Positions 1 to 7,609 of a stretch of 64,000 nt of DNA are shown here, piece by piece (within the stretch, counting starts at the first letter, position 1; each line of letters opens with the position of its first letter). This DNA comes from Arthrobacter saudimassiliensis. Its GTDB lineage: Bacteria; Actinomycetota; Actinomycetes; Actinomycetales; Micrococcaceae. The notes beneath the pieces were generated by a model. It was not told the origin of the DNA, searched no databases, and saw nothing but the letters and a program-made list of their open reading frames with translations. The stretch spans positions 372,001 through 436,000 of the forward strand of contig LN483072.1 of NCBI GenBank assembly GCA_900016675.1, read 5' to 3'. The position numbers and the translations under genes are program-made.

Positions 1-493
1 CGGCGTACGGCAGGGGCCCGACGTCGGGCACCGGCTCACCGTCGTACTCCTCCACCCGCGGGCTGGGCAGCCAGGCGAGGTCGTTGAAGCCGCGGTGCAG
101 GTAGCCGCCCTTGGAGAAGGACTCGCCCTCGTAGCCGAGCACCTGCCACACCTCGGGGTCGTCGTAGAGGTTCAGGACGGCGGTGCGGCGGATGAACCCG
201 AAGAACTCCAAGTCCGCGACGCGGCGCAGCACGGCCAGGGCGCGCTCCTCGGGCAGGTCCAGGAACGGTTCCTCCGACTCGGCGCCGAGGGCGATCAGGC
301 CCTGGGTGAGCACCACCCGGAACCAGGTGGACCCTTCGGCCTCGGTGACGATCCGGTCCGCCAGCCGCTCATAGGCGCTGTCCGGGAAGTTCGGATGCGG
401 AAACGCGACGCGGACGATCCGTTCCAGGATCCGGCGCGCCTCCGGCGTGAGCGTGGTCTGGTTCAGGGTGGGATATTTCGCTGGATAGGTCAC
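1..493 (-). CDS. Gluconate 2-dehydrogenase subunit 3-like protein (partial, C-terminus outside window)
   Basis: The gene reads on the minus strand from a GTG at 493-491, preceded by a GGAGGA ribosome site, and runs off the window start, so about 164 residues are visible. The visible part has an N-terminal helical segment with LTPEARRILERIV, then FFGFIRRTAVLNLYDDPEVWQVLGY, which fits the gluconate 2-dehydrogenase subunit 3 family. Members usually lack a signal peptide of their own and sit beside a GMC-type or Zn-binding oxidoreductase that does the catalysis. The partner would be expected just outside the window on the same strand. The alcohol dehydrogenase upstream of it may be in the same transcription unit, with a 129-base gap. 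The family call rests on pattern recognition only. Confidence 0.55.
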   Translation of the reverse strand, partial: MTYPAKYPTLNQTTLTPEARRILERIVRVAFPHPNFPDSAYERLADRIVTEAEGSTWFRVVLTQGLIALGAESEEPFLDLPEERALAVLRRVADLEFFGFIRRTAVLNLYDDPEVWQVLGYEGESFSKGGYLHRGFNDLAWLPSPRVEEYDGEPVPDVGPLPYA

Positions 494-622
494 GGTGTTC
501 TTCCTCCTGCGGGACGGGCCCCGCGCGACGGCGGGCGGGGCGTTCGGGAACGGCTGGTCAGGTGCGCACCTGGCCCGTGTGGTGCGGGCGGCCGGGACGG
601 TGTGGGCGGGTCGGCGGCCGGG

Positions 623-1687
623 TCAGCGGCGGGGCCAGGTCACGCTGTTCGGGGTCAGGACGGCGCGGCCGGTGATGGTGCCGGCAGTGAGGTCGTGCAT
701 GGCCTGCACCGCGTCGTCGAGCGGGTAGGGCACGGTGGTGAGGCTGATCTGTCCCTCGGCGGTGAGGGTCATCAGTTCGGCCAGGTCCTGGTAGGTGCCG
801 ACCAGGTTGCCGACGATGCTGATCTCCCGGGAGATCAGGTCGATGGTGGGGATGCTCAGGGTCCCGCCGTAGCCGATGGCGTAGTAGCTGCCGCCGTTGC
901 GCAGCATCGCCGGGCCGGTCTGCTCGGTGCCGTGCTCGCCGACAAAGTCGAACACCACGTGCGCTCCGCCGTCGGTGGCGCCCAGCACGGCGTTGACCAC
1001 GGCGCTGTCCTGGCCGTCGAACTCGCGCGGGTTGAGCACGGTGTCCGCGCCGAGCGCCGCGGCGAGGGCCAGTGCCTCGTCGCTGAAGTCGAGGACGGTG
1101 ATGTCGGCGTTGGTCAGCGCGCGCAGCGCCTGGACGCCGATGTGCCCGAGCCCGCCGGCGCCGATGACGACGGCGTGCGTGCCCGGTCCCAGCAGCGGTG
1201 CGGCCTTGCGGACCGCGTGGTAGGCGGTGACGCCGGCGTCGGCGAGCGCGGCGATGTCCACCGGATCAGTGCCGTCCTCCAGCTTGACGACGGCGCGGGC
1301 GTTGGTGCGCAGGTACTCGGCCATCCCGCCGTCGGCATTCAGGCCGGGGAAGGCGGAGTCCTGGCAGTGCGAGTCATTGCCGGTGCGGCACGGGTCGCAC
1401 ACCCCGCAGGTGACCACCGGGTGCATGATCACCGTGTCCCCGGGGGCGACGTTGGTGACCGCCGGACCGACGTCGACCACCCAGCCGGCGTTTTCGTGGC
1501 CCAGGATGTAGGGCAGCTGCGGGTGCTGGATCTGCTCCCACTGTCCCTCGACCACGTGCAGATCGGTGCGGCAGAGCCCGGCGGCGCCCACCTGTATCAG
1601 CACGTCCCACGGCCCGGCGACCACCGGCTCCGGAACCTCGTCGATCTGCGGATCCTCACCGTAGCGGTGCACCCGGACAGCCTTCAC
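623..1687 (-). CDS. Zinc-dependent alcohol dehydrogenase (MDR family)
   Basis: About 354 residues, the usual length for a medium-chain zinc alcohol dehydrogenase oxidising alcohols with NAD(P). Visible features in order: the catalytic-zinc cysteine in GLCRTDLH (about residue 35), GHENAG, the structural-zinc loop CGVCDPCRTGNDSHC (about 95-110), and the nucleotide-binding GAGGLGHIGVQ in the Rossmann domain. The open frame starts at a GTG at 1693, but GAAGGAG directly overlaps that codon; the in-frame GTG at 1687 has the same ribosome site at 5 bases, so I chose it (protein begins VKAVRVHRYG). It lies upstream of the gluconate-dehydrogenase-like gene on the same strand, suggesting a sugar or alcohol oxidation unit. 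The substrate cannot be read from the sequence. Confidence 0.88.
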   Translation of the reverse strand: MKAVRVHRYGEDPQIDEVPEPVVAGPWDVLIQVGAAGLCRTDLHVVEGQWEQIQHPQLPYILGHENAGWVVDVGPAVTNVAPGDTVIMHPVVTCGVCDPCRTGNDSHCQDSAFPGLNADGGMAEYLRTNARAVVKLEDGTDPVDIAALADAGVTAYHAVRKAAPLLGPGTHAVVIGAGGLGHIGVQALRALTNADITVLDFSDEALALAAALGADTVLNPREFDGQDSAVVNAVLGATDGGAHVVFDFVGEHGTEQTGPAMLRNGGSYYAIGYGGTLSIPTIDLISREISIVGNLVGTYQDLAELMTLTAEGQISLTTVPYPLDDAVQAMHDLTAGTITGRAVLTPNSVTWPRR

Positions 1688-1845
1688 GCCCACTCCTTCG
1701 TCAGCCCAGCAGTGGGGCCAGTCTCTTCCCGGTGACCGGCCGGGTCAACGGGTGGCGGCGAAGTCGCCGGGACCGGCCTCCGGGGCCGGCGCGACGATGT
1801 GCAGGGCGGAGAAACCCGACTATGCTTCTCCGGCCACCGGTGGCC

Positions 1846-2649
1846 TCAGCCCCGGGCGCTGCGCCGGTAGCCGCTGGGCGTGAAGCCCAGGACCTGGCGG
1901 AAGTCGGCGGTCAGGTGGGCGTGGTCCACGTACCCAAGGTCGGCGGCGACGTCGGCGATCGTCACCCCGGGATCGGTGCGCAGCCGTTCGGCCGCCTCCT
2001 GCAGCCGGTACCGGCGGATCATCGCCAGCGGCGGCAGCCCCACGTGGCGGCGGGCCAGCCGCTGCGCGGTCCGCACCGAGATGCCCAGCAGCTGCGCGGC
2101 CTGGTCCACCCGGGTCACCGCGGCCGTGAACTGGATCAGTTCCTCCAGCCGGTTCGCCAGGGCTCCGTCCGCGTCCGGCGGCGACACCGATGCGGTCAGC
2201 CAGGCAGCCGCCGCGGCAGCGGCCCGCTCCCGCCGCCCGGCGCCGTCGTCCGCGCCGGCTGCTGCGCTGTCCGCCATGGCGGCGCTGACCGCGGCGTGCA
2301 GCTCCGGTGCCGGGTAGGGCACCTCCCGGTCCCGCAGCGCCTGCGGATCGTCGGTGAGGTGCGGCACGGCGGCCGGACGCAGCAGCAGCCCGACCGCCCA
2401 CCCGGTTCCCGTGAGATCGCGGTGGGAGCGCCGGGTTGCCGGGCCGGACAGGCTCACCCCGCCGGGTTCCACCACCAGGTTCAGCGCCGGAAACGGCAGC
2501 ACCTCCTGGCGGGAGGCCCGCCCCGGGCCCAGGCTCCACTCGGGAATCCAGAACCAGCGGACCCGGTCCGCGAGCGCCGGGGGCGCGGGCAGCCGGTGGA
2601 AGGAGGGCAGCCGGGTCGGGTACAGCAGTCCGCGCCATTCCTGGTCCAC
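1846..2649 (-). CDS. AraC-family transcriptional regulator
   Basis: 267 residues from a GTG start with GAGGAG five bases upstream. The C-terminal third carries the two helix-turn-helix motifs of the AraC family: VDQAAQLLGISVRTAQRLARRHVGLPPLAMIRRYRLQEAAERL, then VTIADVAADLGYVDHAHLTADFRQVLGFTPS. The N-terminal part (VRWFWIPEW, FPALNLVVEPGG) resembles the DUF6597-type sensor domain common in actinobacterial AraC regulators. A run of alanines near residues 140-150 probably forms a linker. The gene is divergent from the VOC protein gene starting at 2784, and the 134-base intergenic region probably holds both promoters, so it may control that neighbour; this is inferred from position only. Confidence 0.85.
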   Translation of the reverse strand: MDQEWRGLLYPTRLPSFHRLPAPPALADRVRWFWIPEWSLGPGRASRQEVLPFPALNLVVEPGGVSLSGPATRRSHRDLTGTGWAVGLLLRPAAVPHLTDDPQALRDREVPYPAPELHAAVSAAMADSAAAGADDGAGRRERAAAAAAAWLTASVSPPDADGALANRLEELIQFTAAVTRVDQAAQLLGISVRTAQRLARRHVGLPPLAMIRRYRLQEAAERLRTDPGVTIADVAADLGYVDHAHLTADFRQVLGFTPSGYRRSARG

Positions 2650-2744
2650 CGTCGCTCCTCTTCGTTTTTCCGGCCCACCGACCCCGCCCGCAATTGGCGG
2701 CGGGCTGGGCGCCGTGCCGACGTCGGGCAGGCCGGTCGCTTTTT

Positions 2745-2783
2745 TCCTAGCCGCCGCCCGTCCGGCCCTCCTAGCCTGCTGTC
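2745..2783 (+). promoter_or_regulatory. Likely leaderless promoter of the VOC gene, with TCCTAGCC direct repeat
   Basis: TAGCCT (TANNNT -10 type) at 2772-2777 lies six bases before the ATG at 2784 and there is no Shine-Dalgarno sequence, as expected for a leaderless transcript. TCCTAGCC occurs twice, at 2745-2752 and 2769-2776, 24 bases apart, which could be a regulator binding site or chance in GC-rich DNA. Confidence 0.45.
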
Positions 2784-3293
2784 ATGACTACACATGAAAC
2801 CGGCACCCAGGGTGCCACCGGCAGGCACACCACCAACGGGATTCCCCACGGGGCCACCAGTCTGACACCGTTCATCGCGGTTCCCGATGCCCGGCAGGCC
2901 ATCGACTTCTACCGGACCGTGTTCGGTGCGCGGGTGATCGACGTGACCGAGATGGGCGGCGTCGTCGTGCACGCGGACCTGGACTTCGGGCAGGGGCATC
3001 TGCAGCTCGGCGAACCGAACCCGGACTTCGGGCTCGTCAGCCCGCCGGAGGGCGACGCGGACTGCTACTCGCTGGGACTGTACTGCAGCAGCGCGGACGA
3101 CGTCGTGGCCAGGGCGGAGGCAGCGGGCGCGACCATCCGTGAACCGCTGGACACCTTCGTCTCCGGCGACCGGTACGCCAGCATCCGGGACCCGTTCGGC
3201 GTGCGCTGGTCGGTGATGACCCGGGTCGAGGACCTTTCCGAGGAGGAAAGCGCCCGCCGGGTCGCGGAGTGGGCGGCGCAGCAGTCCTCGTAG
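2784..3293 (+). CDS. VOC (glyoxalase/bleomycin-resistance fold) family protein
   Basis: 169 residues. After a short polar N-terminus the protein shows the VOC pattern: LTPFIAVPDARQAIDFYRTVFGARVI, a central GHLQLGEPNPDFG, a second half with DDVVARAEAAGATIREPLDT and the typical end SIRDPFGVRWSVMTR. This family (YdcJ/PhnB-like glyoxalases) includes enzymes and drug-binding proteins, and the substrate is unknown here. It starts without a ribosome site directly after a -10-like TAGCCT, so the mRNA is probably leaderless. It is divergent from an AraC regulator, a common arrangement for an inducible gene, and convergent with another VOC protein gene 33 bases downstream. Confidence 0.85.
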   Translation: MTTHETGTQGATGRHTTNGIPHGATSLTPFIAVPDARQAIDFYRTVFGARVIDVTEMGGVVVHADLDFGQGHLQLGEPNPDFGLVSPPEGDADCYSLGLYCSSADDVVARAEAAGATIREPLDTFVSGDRYASIRDPFGVRWSVMTRVEDLSEEESARRVAEWAAQQSS

Positions 3294-3326
3294 CCGCGTG
3301 CCGGCGGGCTATCGGCGCTGGCTCGG

Positions 3327-3752
3327 TCAGCTTCCGGTGGACCCGTCGGACTCGATGCTGATCATCCAGTTGGTGCCGAACCGGTCCGTGACCATCCCGA
3401 AGACATCGCCCCAGGGCGCCTGTTCCAGCGGCAGGGTCATCTGGCCGCCGTCGAGCAGTTTGTCCCAGTAGGAGCGCAGGGCGTCGCCGTTGTTGCCGCT
3501 GAGCGAAATGGTGACCTTGTTGCCGGTATCGAGGTCCATCCCATTCGGCGTGTCCGAGGCCATCAGCACGAACCCCTCGTCGGTGGTCAGCGCCGAGTGC
3601 ATGATCTTGTCCCCCTCGGACGGATCCTCGCTGGCGTTCATGTCCGCGAACGTGCTGCTCTCCAGGGTTCCGCCGAAGACGCTCTGGTAGAACGCCATCG
3701 CCTCGGCGGCGTTGTCCCGGAAGCTGAGGTAGGGGTTCATGGCGGTGGGCAT
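3327..3752 (-). CDS. PhnB-like VOC family protein
   Basis: 141 residues, beginning MPTAMNPYLSFRDNAAEAMAFYQSVFGG, the standard start of the PhnB / 3-demethylubiquinone-methyltransferase-like VOC subfamily, and ending DRFGTNWMISI, the usual signature of these dimeric proteins. The ATG is preceded by AAGGAG six bases upstream. The catalytic role of this subfamily is mostly unknown despite the historical methyltransferase name. It converges on the other VOC gene; the two belong to different subgroups (this one has the KVTISLSGNNGD strand and a WDKLLDGG helix), so they are probably not a recent duplication. Confidence 0.88.
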   Translation of the reverse strand: MPTAMNPYLSFRDNAAEAMAFYQSVFGGTLESSTFADMNASEDPSEGDKIMHSALTTDEGFVLMASDTPNGMDLDTGNKVTISLSGNNGDALRSYWDKLLDGGQMTLPLEQAPWGDVFGMVTDRFGTNWMISIESDGSTGS

Positions 3753-3862
3753 AGCAGTCTCCTTAGGCGGTGAACGGACCGATGCTGATGCGCCACGAGT
3801 ATGCCCCCGAATCCGGCCGGTTGGAAGGCGGTAGCCGAAAGCCGGCCTGCCGGCGCCTGCCC

Positions 3863-4174
3863 TTACTCCCGGTTGAAGTCGAGCTTCAGCCGGGCGAAGA
3901 TCAGATCCGCTTCCCTGGCGAAATCGGCTTCAACTTTGGCTGTGGCGTACCGCCGGGCTGCGATCCGGAACACGGCGGTATTAATCATCAGCACCGCTGC
4001 AATTGCCGTGCCAAGCAGTGGATCTCCGATCGTGATGGCTAGAGGCAGGGTGCCCATTCCCACCAGCACGTTGAAGGCACACGCCCACGCGAGATAGCGC
4101 GACATCGCGAGTGACTTTGAGGGCCTGGAAAAGTAACGGCTGATGGCCTCCGACACGGCGTAGATTTTCCCCAT
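3863..4174 (-). CDS. Small two-helix membrane protein, unknown function
   Basis: 103 residues, not recognised. Two hydrophobic stretches (about residues 29-51, YLAWACAFNVLVGMGTLPLA, and 53-70, LLGTAIAAVLMINTAVF) are separated by a very short turn, giving a membrane hairpin with a charged, probably cytoplasmic, C-terminal helix (ATAKVEADFAREADLIFARLK). There is no Shine-Dalgarno site; TACAGT lies six bases upstream of the ATG, so the transcript is probably leaderless. The neighbours are not related in function and it is likely a single-gene unit. Confidence 0.65.
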   Translation of the reverse strand: MGKIYAVSEAISRYFSRPSKSLAMSRYLAWACAFNVLVGMGTLPLAITIGDPLLGTAIAAVLMINTAVFRIAARRYATAKVEADFAREADLIFARLKLDFNRE

Positions 4175-4186
4175 GCCCGGACTGTA
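4175..4186 (-). promoter_or_regulatory. Likely leaderless promoter (-10 TACAGT, six bases before ATG)
   Basis: On the minus strand TACAGT (4186-4181) is followed by CCGGGC and then the ATG at 4174, with no ribosome site. The geometry is identical to the TAGCCT-GCTGTC-ATG arrangement of the VOC gene at 2784. Confidence 0.4.
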
Positions 4187-4243
4187 ATGCGCGCCTCCGA
4201 CATTCCCGCCGGGAGCCGCTCGGCCCCCGCCGCAGGAGGTCCG

Positions 4244-6100
4244 TCAGGGAACCAGCGGCACGCCGTCGTACACCAGCCGCCAGTTCGACGCCGGATAGTC
4301 GGCCGGGTCCAGCCGGCCCTGAGCCCGGACGTGCTCGATCAGCAGCTGCCGGATCTCCAGCGGCGTCTGCGCCAGCAGCCGGGCGCCGGCGACGTGGGGA
4401 TAGTTTCCGGAGCCGGACTGCCGGTAGTTGTTGACGGCGAGCGCGAACCGCTGCCCGTCCCGCACCGGGTGCCCCTGGTGGGTGAGGTTCCGGATCCGCT
4501 CCCCAACCGGGCGGGCAAGGTCGATGTCGTACTCCAGCCCGGAGATCGCGTCGAAGTTGTAGTCCGCGATGCCCTCGGCGTTGGTCGGCGCCGCCGGGTC
4601 CAGCGCCGCCGGGTCGGGCACCGGGTCCGCGGCCGCACCGTCCGACACGGCCCCGACACCCGGCCGGAGGAAGTAGCGGGCGGCATGCTCGAGGTAGTCC
4701 CGCAGCTGCGCCCCGCTCAGTTCCACGCCGGAAAGCGTGTTGGGAAACAGGTACAGGCCGGCGAGGTCGCGGATGGTCACCTGCCCGGCCGGCAGCACGG
4801 CCCGCCGGCTGAACGGCGAGGCGGCCGAGAGCACCGGCAGCCCGGCGTCGGCCGTGCCGGCGAGCGCGCGGGACAGCGCGCCGGTCTGCACCCGGTGCAC
4901 CAGTTCCATGACCGGGGTGGGCTTCAGCCGCGCCTCGGCAGCGGACAGGGGCGCGACGGCGGTGCCCACGGGTGTGTTGACGTAGTCGCGGACCCGCTGG
5001 TGCGGCTCGTGGATGAGCGCGCTGACCTCCGGATCCGGGTCCGCCGTGTTGGCGTTCAGCAGCCGGGCCGACGCCGAGCGGACCCGCCAGCGGCCCGCGC
5101 GTCCGACGTCGGGCTCCGGGCCATCGGGGCCGGTCCCCTCACCGGCCCGGCTGACCGCCTCGTGCACCAGGTCGAAGGTCAGCACCGACAGCCGCATGCC
5201 GAAGCACAGCGGTTCGGTGAGCACCACCGGCCGCCCGGTGTGCCGGTTGATGACGATGTGTTCCTCGACTTCCCGGTGCGCGTGGCCCACCAGCACCGCG
5301 TCGATGCCCGGCACTTCGGCGGCCAGCTCCGCCGCCGCGTTCTCCGGCGGCGCGCCGTCGCCGTAGGAGGAGGCGCCGTCGAGCCCGGAGTGGGCGCTGA
5401 CCAGCACCAGGTCGGCCCCGGCGGCGCGCAGCTCGGGCACGTACCGTCGGGCCTGCTCGACCAGGCCCGGGAAGCGCAGCCGACCGGCCACGTGCGCCCG
5501 GTCCCAGACCGCGACGCCCGGATTGGTCAGGCCCAGGATGCCCACCCGCACCGGCGGTGCCCCGGCCGGGTGCAGGGTGGTGAGCAGGTACGGCGGGAAG
5601 GCCGGCTCGCCGGTGGCCTCGTCCACGGCGTTGGCGCCGAGCAGCGGGAAGTCCAGCTGCGCTTCGAAGGCCCGCAGCAGGTCCAGGCCGTAGTTGAATT
5701 CGTGGTTGCCCAGCGCCGCGGCGTCGTACCCGACGGCGTTCATGGCGGCGGCCAGCGGATGCAGCCCGCCGCCGGCGGTGATCGGCTCGACCGAGGCGAA
5801 GTAGTCGGTCAGCGGGGTGCCCTGGATGGTGTCGCCGGCGTCGATGAGCAACGTGGCGCCGCGCCCGCGCTCGGCCCGGATCCGGCGGATCAGCGTGGCC
5901 AGCCGGGCCAGGCCGACGGCGTTGCCCGCCTCGTCCCGGTACTCGGCGTCCTGGTAGTAGTTCCAGTTCTCGACGTGCCCGTGCAGGTCGGTGGTGCCCA
6001 GGACCGTGATGACGGCCGTCGCCGCGGCGTCTATTGGAAAGGCGGGCGCGGGAACGACGTCGGCATCGGCGGAGGCGCCGGATGGTGGCGGAACGGACAC
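4244..6100 (-). CDS. UshA-like metallophosphatase / 5'-nucleotidase family protein
   Basis: 618 residues with the two-domain layout of 5'-nucleotidases and 2',3'-cyclic-nucleotide phosphodiesterases. The N-terminal metallophosphoesterase domain shows the metal ligands in order: TTDLHGHVEN, DAGDTIQGTP, ALGNHEFNYG, VLVSAHSGLD, LVGHAHRE. The C-terminal half contains the substrate domain with FPNTLSGVELSGAQLRDYLEHAARYF and RFALAVNNYRQSGSGNY, typical of this family. The enzyme would hydrolyse nucleotides or related phosphate esters. Unlike UshA it has no recognisable signal peptide (start SVPPPSGASADADVV), so it may be cytoplasmic or the start may be misjudged; the GTG at 6100 has no clear ribosome site. 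It lies 26 bases after benE on the same strand and may be read through from the benE promoter. Confidence 0.88.
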   Translation of the reverse strand: MSVPPPSGASADADVVPAPAFPIDAAATAVITVLGTTDLHGHVENWNYYQDAEYRDEAGNAVGLARLATLIRRIRAERGRGATLLIDAGDTIQGTPLTDYFASVEPITAGGGLHPLAAAMNAVGYDAAALGNHEFNYGLDLLRAFEAQLDFPLLGANAVDEATGEPAFPPYLLTTLHPAGAPPVRVGILGLTNPGVAVWDRAHVAGRLRFPGLVEQARRYVPELRAAGADLVLVSAHSGLDGASSYGDGAPPENAAAELAAEVPGIDAVLVGHAHREVEEHIVINRHTGRPVVLTEPLCFGMRLSVLTFDLVHEAVSRAGEGTGPDGPEPDVGRAGRWRVRSASARLLNANTADPDPEVSALIHEPHQRVRDYVNTPVGTAVAPLSAAEARLKPTPVMELVHRVQTGALSRALAGTADAGLPVLSAASPFSRRAVLPAGQVTIRDLAGLYLFPNTLSGVELSGAQLRDYLEHAARYFLRPGVGAVSDGAAADPVPDPAALDPAAPTNAEGIADYNFDAISGLEYDIDLARPVGERIRNLTHQGHPVRDGQRFALAVNNYRQSGSGNYPHVAGARLLAQTPLEIRQLLIEHVRAQGRLDPADYPASNWRLVYDGVPLVP

Positions 6101-6126
6101 ACGGACAGGATAGCGGCCCCTCCCGC

Positions 6127-7359
6127 CTACCTGCGGCGCAGCAGCAGGTAGGCAAACAGCCCGGCCGCCGTGCCCCAGACCGGCGCAACGATGCCGAAGG
6201 GGGCGATGCCCGACGCGGTGACGGCCAGCGTGATCAGGGCCGCCTCCGGGGCGGCTTGCCCGCCTGCGCCGTGGCCGCCGCCGTTCGGTGCCAGCGTTCC
6301 GCTGACCGCCCCCTGCAGCGCTCCGAGCAGGGCAACGCCGGCCGCCGCAGTGATCAGTTCTCCCGGCACCGCGCCCAGCAGGGCCACGATCGGGCCACCC
6401 ATGGCGCCGAACAGCAGGAAGAAAGCACCGCAGGAGACGCCGGCGACATAGCGGCGTGCCGGGTCCTCATGGGCTTCCCGGCCGGAGCAGATGCCGGCGG
6501 TGATCGCGGCGAGGTTGATCGCATGCGCCCCGAACGGCGCGAACACCACCGACGCCGCCGACGACGCACCGAGCAGCAGCCGGTCGTTCGGCCGGTAGCC
6601 GCTGGACTGCATCATCGCCAGCCCGGGGCCATTCTGCCCGGCCATGGTCACCACCAGCAGCGGCACCGCGATGCCCAGGAAGGCCTGGACGGTGAACACC
6701 GGTGTCGTCCAGTGCACCGGGGAGAGATCCAGCACCAGCGGTATGGGGGTCATCTGCCCGGTCACCGCGGCGATCGCGACGCCTGCCAGCAGGGCCAGCA
6801 GCACCGCATACTTCGGGGCCGCGCGCCTCGCCACCAGATATGTTGCCACCAGGGCTCCGGCCACGAGCGGGGCCGCAACGACGGCGCCGGCGGCCTCGAG
6901 CACGAACGGCAGGAGAACCCCGGCCAGGACGGCGGACAGGATGGGACGGGGAATGAGCGCCATCAGCTTCCCGAACCAGCCGGTGGCGCCCAGGACCATC
7001 CCCAGCACTCCGGCGCCGATGTAGGCGCCGACCGCCTCGGCGTAGGAGTAGTCGCCCAGCGCGGTGATCAGCAGGGCGGCCCCCGGCACGGACCAGGCCA
7101 CCACCACCGGCATGCGGGTGAGCAGGCTCAGGACCAGGCACACTGTTCCGCTGCCCACGGAGATCGCCCAGACCCAGGAGGTGGTCTGCTCACCGCTCAG
7201 CCCGGCGGCGTCGGCCGCCCCCAGGACCACCAGCAGCGGCCCCGCGTAGGAGACCGCGACCGCCACGAGCCCGGCGGTTACGGCTGAGAGGGAGACGTCG
7301 GCGAACCGGATCCGGCGCCGTGTCGGCGAGGGATCGGCAAGGTTCTGCGGAGGCTGCAA
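6127..7359 (-). CDS. benE: Benzoate/H+ symporter BenE
   Basis: A BenE-family transporter of about 410 residues with 11-12 predicted membrane segments and characteristic pieces such as [47 protein letters not shown] and FGAHAINLAAITAGICSG. It brings benzoate into the cell for the BenABCD pathway encoded divergently. The frame is open from a GTG at 7398, but I prefer the in-frame TTG at 7359: AAGGA lies eight bases upstream, and a -10 box (TACGGT, 7402-7397) overlaps the GTG, which would leave it untranscribed. A shared ben/cat motif lies just upstream of that -10 box. With BenK this cluster has two separate benzoate importers. Confidence 0.92.
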   Translation of the reverse strand: MQPPQNLADPSPTRRRIRFADVSLSAVTAGLVAVAVSYAGPLLVVLGAADAAGLSGEQTTSWVWAISVGSGTVCLVLSLLTRMPVVVAWSVPGAALLITALGDYSYAEAVGAYIGAGVLGMVLGATGWFGKLMALIPRPILSAVLAGVLLPFVLEAAGAVVAAPLVAGALVATYLVARRAAPKYAVLLALLAGVAIAAVTGQMTPIPLVLDLSPVHWTTPVFTVQAFLGIAVPLLVVTMAGQNGPGLAMMQSSGYRPNDRLLLGASSAASVVFAPFGAHAINLAAITAGICSGREAHEDPARRYVAGVSCGAFFLLFGAMGGPIVALLGAVPGELITAAAGVALLGALQGAVSGTLAPNGGGHGAGGQAAPEAALITLAVTASGIAPFGIVAPVWGTAAGLFAYLLLRRR

Positions 7360-7396
7360 CGACGCCGTCCTTCTGATGGGGACCGGGAACCTGCCC

Positions 7397-7450
7397 ACCG
7401 TAGGCAGCAGGAATTGATGTGCACAAATACCGATTTCCAGCCCATTGAGA
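7397..7450 (-). promoter_or_regulatory. benE promoter with ben/cat shared operator motif
   Basis: On the minus strand TCTCAAT (7450-7444), 13 bases, GTATTT (7430-7425), 22 bases, then a -10 box TACGGT (7402-7397). The same arrangement is found upstream of catA and catR with 21 bases before the -10. No good -35 hexamer is present, so the motif would sit at an activator position. It may also serve the divergent benABCD unit. Confidence 0.6.
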
Positions 7451-7471
7451 CGCGCTGCCTCTCACCGGGTA

Positions 7472-7488
7472 CCTAGGTGGAGCCTAGG
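7472..7488. promoter_or_regulatory. Paired CCTAGG palindromes in the benE-benA intergenic region
   Basis: CCTAGG occurs at 7472-7477 and 7483-7488, 11 bases centre to centre, i.e. about one helical turn. A single CCTAGG followed by the same GGAG stands at 19702-19707-region upstream of catR. It may be a second regulator site or part of the benA promoter; the function is not shown. Confidence 0.3.
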
Positions 7489-7609
7489 CATTTGGCTGGT
7501 GTGACCGCAGACACACCCCGGCAGAGTGGAGGGAACGTTCTACGCCGGGCACGCCCCGGCCGGGGCACAGCCGCCCCACCCCGCCCCACAGCACCACGAG
7601 GAGCACAGC

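Noticed and set aside
4187-6151. 654-codon open frame on the plus strand opposite the 5'-nucleotidase gene
   Set aside because: It is the mirror of a conserved gene with all catalytic motifs; its own product is low-complexity Gly/Arg/Val, a GC-bias artefact.
7425-7450. Classical BenM/CatM box (ATAC-N7-GTAT) in the ben/cat promoters
   Set aside because: Only the ATAC half is found with that geometry; the full dyad with N11 occurs only at catR, so I describe the motif as its own pattern.
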